15,932 nt of DNA, taken from contig JAJRQS010000225.1 in assembly GCA_024280135.1 (NCBI GenBank), positions 1-15,932 on the forward strand. The letters are read 5' to 3'. Each line of letters opens with the position of its first letter. Position 1 is the first letter of the stretch. Shown here one piece after another: positions 6,310 through 13,243 of this stretch. This DNA is from Bacteroidota bacterium (GTDB lineage: Bacteria > Bacteroidota > Bacteroidia > Chitinophagales > Saprospiraceae). The notes beneath the pieces are model-generated. The model was given only the letters and a program-made list of their open reading frames with translations. It was not told where the DNA came from and did no database searches. The position numbers were made by a program, and so were the translations under genes.

Positions 6310-8445
6310 TTACTTATGCTCATTTACTCTATCAAATCCAGCTTCTACTCCGATAGCCGGAACCACTTCTTCAATTGGCTCTTCAACTACGGGAGTTTCT
6401 TCGATGATCTTCTCCTCTACTGGCGGAGCGACCACTTCCTCAACTACAGCTGGTTTCACTTCTTCCACTGGGGCAACGATAACGGCTGCTGGCTTAGCCG
6501 CACAACCACCACATCCTTTCCACCAGATTAGTCCTAATAGAAGTAATAACAATGGTAACAACCACCACCAAAAACCACCTTTTTTCGTTTCTTTCACCAC
6601 TTCCTTAACAGGGGCAGGGGCAACTTTCTTCGGTGTAGGCTTTGGCTTTGGCTTTGGCTTTGGCGCAGCAGCAACGGCAGCTGCAGCTGCAGCTGCTACA
6701 GGTGCTACAGGAACTTTCTTCTTCTTCTTTTGCACACAACTACGTCCTACTTCACGACCAGACTTGTCCTTTAGGATATCAATATGAAAATCTCCACGCT
6801 TCTCTTGGGTGTACATTTTCTTATCATTAATATTCTTTAAAACACCTGCTAATTCAGAATCTCTTTTTTGAGTAGTTCTGAATCCTTCGCTTCGAATTCT
6901 TACATCTCCACTTTTGTCATAAACAGCAAAGTAAAATTGACCGTTCTTGTGTTTAAAGAAAGCAACTCTATTAACTTTATCGTTAATTTTGTGGCCTTTG
7001 TATTCGTTACAAGCTAAATAGTCATCATCCTTATCTACTGGCTTTGGCTTTGGCTTTGGCTTTGGCGCAGCAGCCACGACAGCAGCAGCCACGACAGGAG
7101 CGACAGGCACTTTCTTAACTTCCTTTTTTTGCAAACAACTACGCCCTACTTCACGACCAGACTTATCCTTCAAGATGTCCATGAAGTATTCTCCTTTTTC
7201 TTCGCGTTCGTACATGTCTTTAGTATTCATGTATTTCACGACACCAGCTAATTCGATGTCTCTTTGCTTAGCCGTTGGGAATCCTTCACTACGCAATCTT
7301 ACATTACCGTTCTTATCATAAACAACAAAGTACAATTGACCATTGTTATGCTTAAAGAAAGCGATGTTATTGATTTTATCTGTGACAGTATGCCCAGCAT
7401 ATTCTTTACAAGGCAAATAATCATCCACTTTGTCCACAAAACGATTAACGACCACTTTTCTAGCTTCCGCTTTTCTAGTTTCTCCTTTTCTAGTTTCTCC
7501 TTTTCTAACTTCAGCAGATCGTAATTCAATTTTTTCGCCTTTGACTCTTTTCGTTTCGCCTTTTCTGACTTCCGCTTTAATTGATTCGCCTTTGATTACT
7601 TTACGCTCTTTTACTTCAGCGTGCTTTACCTCTACTTTTTTAACTCCAAAAAGCGAACTTCCTTGAATCCAAGCATAGCCTCTGTTCATATCATCCGCAG
7701 AATTGTAATAACAACTACGTGCAATCTCTTGGTGATTACCAGCTTTCAAAGCATAGTAGTGGTATTTACCATTCATGGCTGTTTCTTTCACCCAACGTCC
7801 TGCTTCAGGAGCATTCTTGATGACTGAAGCAATACCATTGTCACGAGCGCCTTCGGACTTATACCCTTCAGACCGCAAATAAGTCTTTCCGCCTCCATTA
7901 TAAGCGAAATAATACTCTTTTCTATCTTCCCGATAAAATTTGTGAAAGCCGTCTGCACCCGCATAATCTCCACAAGGAAGATAATCATCTTGCATTGCTT
8001 TTGATTTTGCTGCAGGAGCAGGAGCCGCTGCAGGAGCAGGAGCTGCTTTCTGACGTAACATAGCGGCTGTCCACCACTTGCCATTTTCAAACTTTGCACC
8101 CTCGCCTAAAATTGATTGATCCCCATGAATCCAATTAAAAGCTGCTTCTAACGCAGCTTGACTACTATGATCACAACTACGAGCAATTTCTTGGTGGTTT
8201 CCTGCTTTTAAAGCGAAGTAATGTACCCCTCCTTCTTCGCCAGTTGTCCAGCGATCTTTGATAGGGGCATTTTTCTTAACAGACGCTAATCCATTATCTC
8301 TTGCCAATTCGGTTTTATAACCTTGTGAACGAAGATAAGTCTTACCATCTGAATTGTTATACGCAAAATAGTACTCTCCACCCTTCTCAAAGGTATGGAA
8401 CCATTGACCACCTGCGTAGTCGCCACATGCCAAATATTCATCCAT
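6310..8445 (-). CDS. Four-module YegP/DUF1508-like protein with C-terminal membrane anchor
   Basis: The 711-residue protein has no N-terminal signal. Modules 1 (about 4-105) and 2 (155-260) each contain two YegP-type motifs, for example KTYLRSQGYKT...NGLASVKKNAP and HYFALKAGNHQEI, close to E. coli YegP. Modules 3 (343-437) and 4 (476-570) are a diverged pair. Each opens with D-[ED]-Y-L-x-C and closes with [AG]-R-S-C, giving Cys pairs 7/91, 158/245, 346/437 and 479/570. Linkers are Ala/Pro rich, a charged KGE/RKGET repeat (about 270-330), and KPKPKPKP blocks. One membrane segment (625-642) follows KKGG and precedes CGGC; a Pro/Glu-rich acidic tail ends the protein. By the positive-inside rule the modules would be cytoplasmic and the tail periplasmic. 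No OmpA or enzyme domain is present. The function is unknown. It is monocistronic by its promoter and terminator. Confidence 0.87.
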   Translation of the reverse strand: MDEYLACGDYAGGQWFHTFEKGGEYYFAYNNSDGKTYLRSQGYKTELARDNGLASVKKNAPIKDRWTTGEEGGVHYFALKAGNHQEIARSCDHSSQAALEAAFNWIHGDQSILGEGAKFENGKWWTAAMLRQKAAPAPAAAPAPAAKSKAMQDDYLPCGDYAGADGFHKFYREDRKEYYFAYNGGGKTYLRSEGYKSEGARDNGIASVIKNAPEAGRWVKETAMNGKYHYYALKAGNHQEIARSCYYNSADDMNRGYAWIQGSSLFGVKKVEVKHAEVKERKVIKGESIKAEVRKGETKRVKGEKIELRSAEVRKGETRKGETRKAEARKVVVNRFVDKVDDYLPCKEYAGHTVTDKINNIAFFKHNNGQLYFVVYDKNGNVRLRSEGFPTAKQRDIELAGVVKYMNTKDMYEREEKGEYFMDILKDKSGREVGRSCLQKKEVKKVPVAPVVAAAVVAAAPKPKPKPKPVDKDDDYLACNEYKGHKINDKVNRVAFFKHKNGQFYFAVYDKSGDVRIRSEGFRTTQKRDSELAGVLKNINDKKMYTQEKRGDFHIDILKDKSGREVGRSCVQKKKKKVPVAPVAAAAAAAVAAAPKPKPKPKPTPKKVAPAPVKEVVKETKKGGFWWWLLPLLLLLLGLIWWKGCGGCAAKPAAVIVAPVEEVKPAVVEEVVAPPVEEKIIEETPVVEEPIEEVVPAIGVEAGFDRVNEHK
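6638..6672. repeat. 35-bp exact repeat, copy 1 (KPKPKPKP-AAA linker)
   Basis: Four GGCTTT units followed by GGCGCAGCAGC are identical to 7040-7074. On the coding (minus) strand both encode the Ala-Pro-Lys linker that follows a YegP-like module. The identity at DNA level suggests recent duplication or gene conversion between linkers. Confidence 0.85.
7040..7074. repeat. 35-bp exact repeat, copy 2 (KPKPKPKP-AAA linker)
   Basis: This is identical to the copy at 6638-6672. The copies are 402 bp apart, matching the length of one module plus linker (134 codons), so recombination between them would delete or add exactly one module in frame. Confidence 0.85.
7456..7515. repeat. Tandem 15-bp repeat, four units, coding for AEVRK/GETRK pentapeptides
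   Basis: Four consecutive 15-bp units begin with TTTTCTA (7456, 7471, 7486, 7501); the two central units are identical. On the coding strand they read AEVRK-GETRK-GETRK-AEARK. Diverged copies continue upstream in the gene (for example 7561-7575, AEVRK), so the whole charged linker between modules 2 and 3 grew from a 15-bp unit. Confidence 0.85.
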
Positions 8446-8487
8446 AGTTTTTCAATTTTAGTTAAGTCTTCTGAAATAAAAGTCGAG

Positions 8488-8515
8488 CAAAGATACAAAA
8501 ATATCTTAATGTCAA
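8488..8515 (-). promoter_or_regulatory. Promoter of the YegP-repeat gene
   Basis: On the minus strand, TTG (8515-8513, within TTGACA) is followed after 17 nt by TATCTTTG (8495-8488), matching the Bacteroidota TTG/TAnnTTTG promoter. The predicted leader is about 39 nt to the ATG at 8445. Confidence 0.68.
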
Positions 8516-8527
8516 GGAATTTCAACA

Positions 8528-8827
8528 AAAAAATAGCCTTTTTATATGGAAATCAAGGCTCTACTATGCTTTTGCCTGTCACTTTTTGCAGTTTTTTATA
8601 CAATAATGGCTTGCTAATACCATTTTTTTTGCCACGAATGCACGAATTTTTCGCCCTTTACCCTTCGCACTTTACCACCTTAAAACCGCCATACCCTTTC
8701 CTCCTTCACCCTTCGCTTTTACCTCTAGAGAGGATGCCACGATGCAAATTTTAAATACAGAAGCTATCAACTTACAAAAAAGCTGCATATAAAAGCACAA
8801 TAATTATTTTTTTTCAGATAGAATTCT
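8528..8827. other. Non-coding, pyrimidine-rich intergenic stretch with short direct repeats
   Basis: The gene-free region between the two divergent promoters holds no convincing ORF. It contains CACGAAT twice in tandem (8633-8647) and a C/T-rich block with two imperfect copies of TTYACCCTTCGC followed by a TTTTACC-like end (about 8657-8675 and 8705-8723). The CACGAAT-type sequence resembles short dispersed intergenic repeats that I associate with Bacteroidota genomes, but the window shows only one such locus. Confidence 0.4.
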
Positions 8828-8835
8828 TACTTTTG
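8828..8835 (+). promoter_or_regulatory. Candidate -7 promoter box for the ssb-gld operon
   Basis: TACTTTTG matches TAnnTTTG. The -33 region is a T-run without a clean TTG. Transcription would start near 8839-8842, about 11-14 nt before the ATG at 8853. This excludes the in-frame GTG at 8835 as the ssb start codon. Confidence 0.55.
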
Positions 8836-8852
8836 TGGCAAACTATACAGAT

Positions 8853-9302
8853 ATGATAAACAAAGTAATCCTTGTCGGAAACCTAGGTAAAGACCCTGAA
8901 GTGAGGCACCTCGAAAGTGGAGCCGTTGTCGCAACCTTCCCTATTGCCACTAACGAAAACTATAAAGATAAAAATGGCGAATGGCAGACTCAAACGGAAT
9001 GGCACAACATTGTCGTTTGGAGATACCTTGCGGAAAAAGCCGAAAAATTCTTAAAAAAAGGCAGCTTAGTATACATTGAAGGGAAATTAACGACTCGTAA
9101 ATGGCAGGATAAAGAAGGAAAAGACCAATATACTACTGAAGTATTAGGTAGAATCCTCCAAAGCCTTGAAAAAAGAGAAGGTGGCTCTGGCGTGCCTCCT
9201 CCGACTGAAGCACCTGCGGGTATGCAGACAGCGACTAATGAAACTTCTACCCCTACTTCTATGTCAAATGACACCAAAGTAGAAGATGATCTACCTTTTT
9301 AG
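8853..9302 (+). CDS. ssb: Single-stranded DNA-binding protein
   Basis: This protein coats single-stranded DNA in replication, recombination and repair. From the ATG at 8853 it has 149 residues. The N-terminus MINKVILVGNLGKDPEVR is the standard SSB start. The OB fold runs to about residue 105, with conserved blocks ATFPIATNE, TEWHNIVVW and GSLVYIEGKLTTRKW. A Gly/Pro/Thr-rich flexible linker follows, and the acidic tip DDLPF (partner-binding C-terminus) ends the protein. An in-frame GTG at 8835 would add six residues but overlaps the -7 promoter box, so ATG is preferred. It is the first gene of the plus-strand operon; gldE follows after 30 nt, an order known from gliding Bacteroidota. Confidence 0.96.
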   Translation: MINKVILVGNLGKDPEVRHLESGAVVATFPIATNENYKDKNGEWQTQTEWHNIVVWRYLAEKAEKFLKKGSLVYIEGKLTTRKWQDKEGKDQYTTEVLGRILQSLEKREGGSGVPPPTEAPAGMQTATNETSTPTSMSNDTKVEDDLPF

Positions 9303-9332
9303 GTTAGCGCCTTATATTCTGTAACGAAACTC

Positions 9333-10748
9333 TTGTTCTTGGAACCTGAACCTTTTCTGCGTTTATTACCATTTCTCGCCATTCAACCGGATTGGTTTGT
9401 TATACTTGGAGGTCTAGCCCTACTTATCCTTGTTATGCTATCTGCTATGGTGTCAGGGTCAGAGATTGCTTTTTTCTCCTATAGTAAATCTGACATAAGC
9501 GACCTAGAAGAAAAAAAAGATCCTAGAAGCAAGAAGCTACACAAGCTAATCAAAGCTCCTCGTACGCTTTTAGCAACCATCCTGATAACCAATAACCTAG
9601 TCAATATTACCATTATTGTCCTGTCAGAGGTTTACCTAAAGCGGGTTTTGCCGCAAGGGATCATTAATAATTGGGCGTCAGGTTTGACTCAGCGTTTTGG
9701 TTTGAGCATGACCGTTGAGCAGCTTGCCCAAAGTATTAATTTTGGGATATCTGTTGTAGGCGTTACTTTCCTTTTGGTTTTGATGGGTGAAGTCATGCCT
9801 AAGGTCTTGGCGTATGCCGACTACAAACAATTCGCTAGAAAAATGACTCCGTTTTTGTCTGTATTAGATCGTATGTTTCATCCGATTGCAGCCATGCTTG
9901 TAGGATGGGGACATCTCATCGAAAAGCGTTTAGCCAAGAAGGGACAACAAAACATGACCAAAGAAGAAATAGATAAAGCGATAGATTTGACAACCAATGC
10001 CTCGACCAAGGACGAAATTGGTATCCTAAAGAGCATTGTAAAATTTGGGGATGTGTCTGTCAATGAAATCATGCAGCCCCGTATTGAAATCAAAGCCATT
10101 GATATTGAAAGTTCTTTTGAAGAACTTTTGGCACTCATTCAAGATACTGGATTCTCAAGGCTGCCCGTTTTTGCTGGAGACATTGACAATGTGAAAGGCA
10201 TTTTTTATGTCAAGGATTTGATCGGTTTTTTCCATGCGGAAAAAGATTTTGTGTGGCAAAACCTAATTCGGCAAGATGTCAAATATGTACCCGACAGTAA
10301 ATTAATTAGTGATTTACTCAAAGAGTTTAAAGATGAACGTGTGCACATGGCAATAGCCATAGATGAATATGGAGCAACCGATGGCTTAATCACTCTTGAA
10401 GACATCATGGAAGAAGTCGTCGGCGAAATAAAAGATGAATTTGATGAAGATGACGAAATTAATTACAAACGAATCAATGAGCATACTTATATTTTTGAAG
10501 GAAAAACCTTAATAAGCGATTTCTGTAAAACCATAAACATAGACAGCGACTTCTTCGATGATGTACGCGAAGAATCTGATTCAATAGCAGGGTTAATTCT
10601 CGAAATATTAAAAGGTTTCCCTAAAAAAGGAGACCAAGTTGAAATCAAAGGCTTTAAATTCAAAGTCATTAACATGGGTAAAAGGAGAATAGGAGAAATA
10701 CGAATTATTTTACCTACCGGAGAAGAAAACATACCTTCTGCTCGTTAA
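9333..10748 (+). CDS. gldE: Gliding motility-associated membrane protein GldE (CorC/HlyC family)
   Basis: This is an inner-membrane protein associated with gliding motility and type IX secretion in Bacteroidota; it works with GldD, and its transport activity, if any, is not established. The 471-residue layout is that of CNNM/CorC proteins. A DUF21 membrane domain covers about 20-205 (hydrophobic segments near 22-42, 78-100, 135-155 and 180-195; LSAMVSGSEIAFFS at 36-49). Paired CBS domains cover about 244-366 (MQPR at 247-250; DEYGATDGLITLEDIMEEV at 344-362). A C-terminal CorC_HlyC domain covers about 378-462. The start is uncertain: TTG at 9333 is the earliest sensible codon and no ATG precedes the membrane domain. 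It sits 30 nt after ssb and 17 nt before gldD. Confidence 0.92.
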   Translation: MFLEPEPFLRLLPFLAIQPDWFVILGGLALLILVMLSAMVSGSEIAFFSYSKSDISDLEEKKDPRSKKLHKLIKAPRTLLATILITNNLVNITIIVLSEVYLKRVLPQGIINNWASGLTQRFGLSMTVEQLAQSINFGISVVGVTFLLVLMGEVMPKVLAYADYKQFARKMTPFLSVLDRMFHPIAAMLVGWGHLIEKRLAKKGQQNMTKEEIDKAIDLTTNASTKDEIGILKSIVKFGDVSVNEIMQPRIEIKAIDIESSFEELLALIQDTGFSRLPVFAGDIDNVKGIFYVKDLIGFFHAEKDFVWQNLIRQDVKYVPDSKLISDLLKEFKDERVHMAIAIDEYGATDGLITLEDIMEEVVGEIKDEFDEDDEINYKRINEHTYIFEGKTLISDFCKTINIDSDFFDDVREESDSIAGLILEILKGFPKKGDQVEIKGFKFKVINMGKRRIGEIRIILPTGEENIPSAR

Positions 10749-10765
10749 TATCTCAAATCAATAAA

Positions 10766-11353
10766 ATGTACAAATACCTCCTTGTTTTATTCATCTTTAC
10801 CCTTTTGAGTTGCGCCAATGAAGAAGCTTTCATTCCTAAACCACACGCTTTCCCTAAAATCACTTTCCCTAAAAAAGAATTTGTCCCGTTTAATGAGCCG
10901 GGTGCACCCTATTCATTTGAATTTCCCGCTTACGCAAAGATGATAAAGAATAAAGATTTCATGGGGGAGGAATTGCCCAATGAATATTGGTACGATATGT
11001 ATATTGCTGATTTTGATGCTAAGTTTCACATCACTTACTATCAAATAAAAGACCGAGCTCACTTTGATAAATTAATTAATGATACTTATCGTCTGAGTAA
11101 TGAACATGTCCAAAAGGCAAATGCTATAAACGAAACACCCATTAGTAAAGAAGGTGTTTATTTCGGAAAGATGTTTGATATTACCGGACCTGCCGCCACC
11201 CCCTTGACTTTCTTTATGACAGATGAGGACAAAAATTTCTTTAGGGCTTCACTTTATCTTAACACACAAGTTAGGCCTGACTCCTTGTCACCGATTTATG
11301 ATTTTCTAAAAGTGGATGCTAAACACATTATTAATACTTTTGTGTGGAAATAA
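10766..11353 (+). CDS. gldD: Gliding motility lipoprotein GldD
   Basis: This lipoprotein is required for gliding and for type IX secretion function in Flavobacterium-type systems; its precise biochemical role is unknown. The 195-residue protein has a lipoprotein signal (hydrophobic 4-14, lipobox LLSC, C16). Characteristic GldD blocks follow: a KPHAFPKITFPKKEF segment after the signal, YSFEFPAYA near 49-57, and EYWYDMYIADFDAKFHITYY in the centre. The length and the adjacency to gldE match the family. It is 17 nt downstream of gldE and 35 nt upstream of the glutaminyl cyclase gene, so it is probably co-transcribed with both. Confidence 0.93.
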   Translation: MYKYLLVLFIFTLLSCANEEAFIPKPHAFPKITFPKKEFVPFNEPGAPYSFEFPAYAKMIKNKDFMGEELPNEYWYDMYIADFDAKFHITYYQIKDRAHFDKLINDTYRLSNEHVQKANAINETPISKEGVYFGKMFDITGPAATPLTFFMTDEDKNFFRASLYLNTQVRPDSLSPIYDFLKVDAKHIINTFVWK

Positions 11354-11388
11354 TTTTGCGCAAGCAATCAACCTAATAAATAATACGC

Positions 11389-12399
11389 ATGAGTTTTGTT
11401 CAAAAAATTATTTTTCTTGGATTTCTTCTTCTTTCTTTTTCAGCCTGCAAAGAGGATCCTAAAATTGACACGCCCAAACAACCCACGACACAACCTACAA
11501 CACCCAAGCCCCCAATCAAGCATGTAACGGTGCCGCGCTTTAATGTAGATAAAGCATATGATTTTGTGTCCAAACAATGTGCGTTTGGACCTAGAGTCCC
11601 TGGTACTCCCGCACATACCCAAGCAAAGAAATATTTCATCGATTACTTTAAAGGGCTTGGGCTTACCCTAACACCCCAAACGTTTTCTGGCTTTTCTCCG
11701 CAAGGTGCAAAATATACAGGCACCAATATTATTGCGGCCTACAAACCCGAACACAAACAAAGAGTCATTTTGGCAGCACATTGGGACAGTCGTTATACTT
11801 CTGATTACGATAAAGAAATAAAAGATAAACCGGTGATGGGTGCAGATGATGGAGCCAGTGGTGTAGGCATTTTAATGTCTATCGCCCAAACACTAATAGA
11901 ACACCCCATTGATATGGGCGTGGATTTTATTTTATTTGATGTTGAAGATCAAGGTAAAAGTAATGACGGAGGAGTCCCTAGTTCGTGGTGTCAAGGTTCG
12001 CAATATTGGGCAGCTAATTTACACACCTCAAATTATCATCCTCGGTTTGGGATATTATTAGATATGGTGGGCGCCAAAGATGCCTTTTTTGCCAAAGATG
12101 AGGTAAGTCGGGAATATGCCGGTACATATATGGATAAGATATGGAAAATGGCATTAGATATGGGCTATAGCAACTACTTTCAAAATGTAAATTCTTCGGC
12201 GATTATTGACGATCATCTCTTTGTCAACCAAATCGCTGGAATACCGATGCTCGATATCATTAACCGAAAGGATGGCGCTTTTGGTCCACATTGGCACACG
12301 CAACAAGATGTCATGGATGTCATCAGTAAAGAAACGCTTAAAGCGGTGGGGCAAGTCGTAACGGCTGCTGTATATCAAGCTTCTGCTGGACGGTTATAA
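11389..12399 (+). CDS. Animal-type (M28-fold) glutaminyl-peptide cyclotransferase lipoprotein
   Basis: This zinc enzyme converts N-terminal Gln of exported proteins to pyroglutamate. The 336-residue protein has a lipoprotein signal (lipobox FSAC, C20) and a Pro/Thr-rich linker (30-43). The catalytic domain opens with CAFGPRVPGTPAH (64-76), the glutaminyl cyclase signature. Zinc ligands can be matched to human QC: D154 in MGADDGA, D187 in FDVED (Glu in human QC, Asp in bacterial forms) and H303 in HWHTQQD. E186 fits the catalytic Glu, and W302 matches the Trp before the zinc His. These features favour a cyclotransferase over an M28 aminopeptidase, which would have two zinc sites. It lies in the gld operon. 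Bacteroidota export many proteins with Gln at +1, consistent with the M14 peptidase in this window. Confidence 0.87.
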   Translation: MSFVQKIIFLGFLLLSFSACKEDPKIDTPKQPTTQPTTPKPPIKHVTVPRFNVDKAYDFVSKQCAFGPRVPGTPAHTQAKKYFIDYFKGLGLTLTPQTFSGFSPQGAKYTGTNIIAAYKPEHKQRVILAAHWDSRYTSDYDKEIKDKPVMGADDGASGVGILMSIAQTLIEHPIDMGVDFILFDVEDQGKSNDGGVPSSWCQGSQYWAANLHTSNYHPRFGILLDMVGAKDAFFAKDEVSREYAGTYMDKIWKMALDMGYSNYFQNVNSSAIIDDHLFVNQIAGIPMLDIINRKDGAFGPHWHTQQDVMDVISKETLKAVGQVVTAAVYQASAGRL

Positions 12400-12424
12400 T
12401 CCTTTCATAGCTTAATTTCTACCA

Positions 12425-13240
12425 ATGGAGCAATTAAAGAAAAAAATGCATCGGGTTATTTTTGAGGCAGATACTCCTGCTGGTAGAGCCTTTGATGTAT
12501 TCATTTTAATATTGATTGTCATTTCTGTGCTGACCTTAATGATGAACAGTGTAGAGGGATTTAATACGGAGCATGCCAATCTGCTTAATATTATTGAATG
12601 GGTCGTCACAATTTTATTTACCATTGAATATGCCTTGCGTATTTATGTACTAAAAAAGCCTTGGCGCTATGTCTTTAGTTTCTGGGGGATTGTAGATTTT
12701 TTGGCAACGATTCCAAATTATCTAGCGCTCTTTTATGGTGGTGCTAATTACCTAGTTGTTCTAAGGGCCTTGCGACTTGTTCGCGTTTTCAGGATTATGG
12801 ATTTGGGCCCATACATCGGCGAGGCGCACAATTTGAGTACAGCCTTGAAGGCCAGTCGTGCAAAAATATTAGTATTTTTATTGGCTGTTGTGACCTTGTC
12901 TATTGTCTTAGGTACCGTTATGTTTTGGGTGGAAGGAGCCGAGCATGGTTTTACGAGTATTCCCAAAAGTGTTTATTGGACGATTGTTACTTTAACGACC
13001 GTCGGGTATGGAGACATTGCTCCACAAACTTCTTGGGGACAATTCATTGCATCGATTGTGATGGTCATGGGGTATGGCATCATTGCGGTTCCGACAGGAA
13101 TTATTTCTGCCGAATACACGCAAGCCTCTAGGGACAATCCAAAACTTTCTACCAATACACAATCTTGCCGAAACTGTCTTGCCGATCACCATAGCGATGG
13201 TGCGAGTCATTGCTATTCTTGTGGAGAATCTTTAAGTTAA
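12425..13240 (+). CDS. Voltage-gated potassium channel with C-terminal zinc-ribbon-like tail
   Basis: This inner-membrane Kv-type channel should form tetramers that pass K+ in response to voltage. The 271 residues contain six membrane segments: S1 about 22-41, S2 52-75, S3 86-104, S4 109-125, S5 147-169 and S6 206-229. S4 carries R114, R117, R120 and R123, one Arg every third residue. The selectivity filter TTVGYGD is at 191-197, and S6 has the AVPTG hinge (221-225). After S6, a short tail has C248-x2-C251 and C263-x2-C266, a zinc-ribbon-like knuckle ending CGESL. This tail would be cytoplasmic. The ATG at 12425 is 25 nt after the cyclotransferase stop, so the channel is probably the last gene of the ssb operon. 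It converges on the DUF4132 gene with only 3 bp between stops. Confidence 0.93.
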   Translation: MEQLKKKMHRVIFEADTPAGRAFDVFILILIVISVLTLMMNSVEGFNTEHANLLNIIEWVVTILFTIEYALRIYVLKKPWRYVFSFWGIVDFLATIPNYLALFYGGANYLVVLRALRLVRVFRIMDLGPYIGEAHNLSTALKASRAKILVFLLAVVTLSIVLGTVMFWVEGAEHGFTSIPKSVYWTIVTLTTVGYGDIAPQTSWGQFIASIVMVMGYGIIAVPTGIISAEYTQASRDNPKLSTNTQSCRNCLADHHSDGASHCYSCGESLS

Positions 13241-13243
13241 ATT

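Noticed and set aside
6404..6787. 127-codon plus-strand open frame opposite the YegP gene
   Set aside because: Its Gly/Phe and Ala/Thr runs are simply the reverse of the KPKP/Ala linkers and Pro/Glu tail of the real gene; it is low complexity only.
8395..8754. 119-codon plus-strand open frame in the intergenic region
   Set aside because: It begins antisense to the YegP gene, has no recognisable domain, and its second half is translated from the pyrimidine-rich repeat patch.
8835..8852. GTG at 8835 as the ssb start (six extra residues)
   Set aside because: It overlaps the TAnnTTTG promoter box, and MINKVILVGN is the normal SSB N-terminus.
13160..13240. Separate small zinc-ribbon protein at the end of the K+ channel gene
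   Set aside because: The Cys cluster is in frame and continuous with the channel; there is no start codon or break before it.
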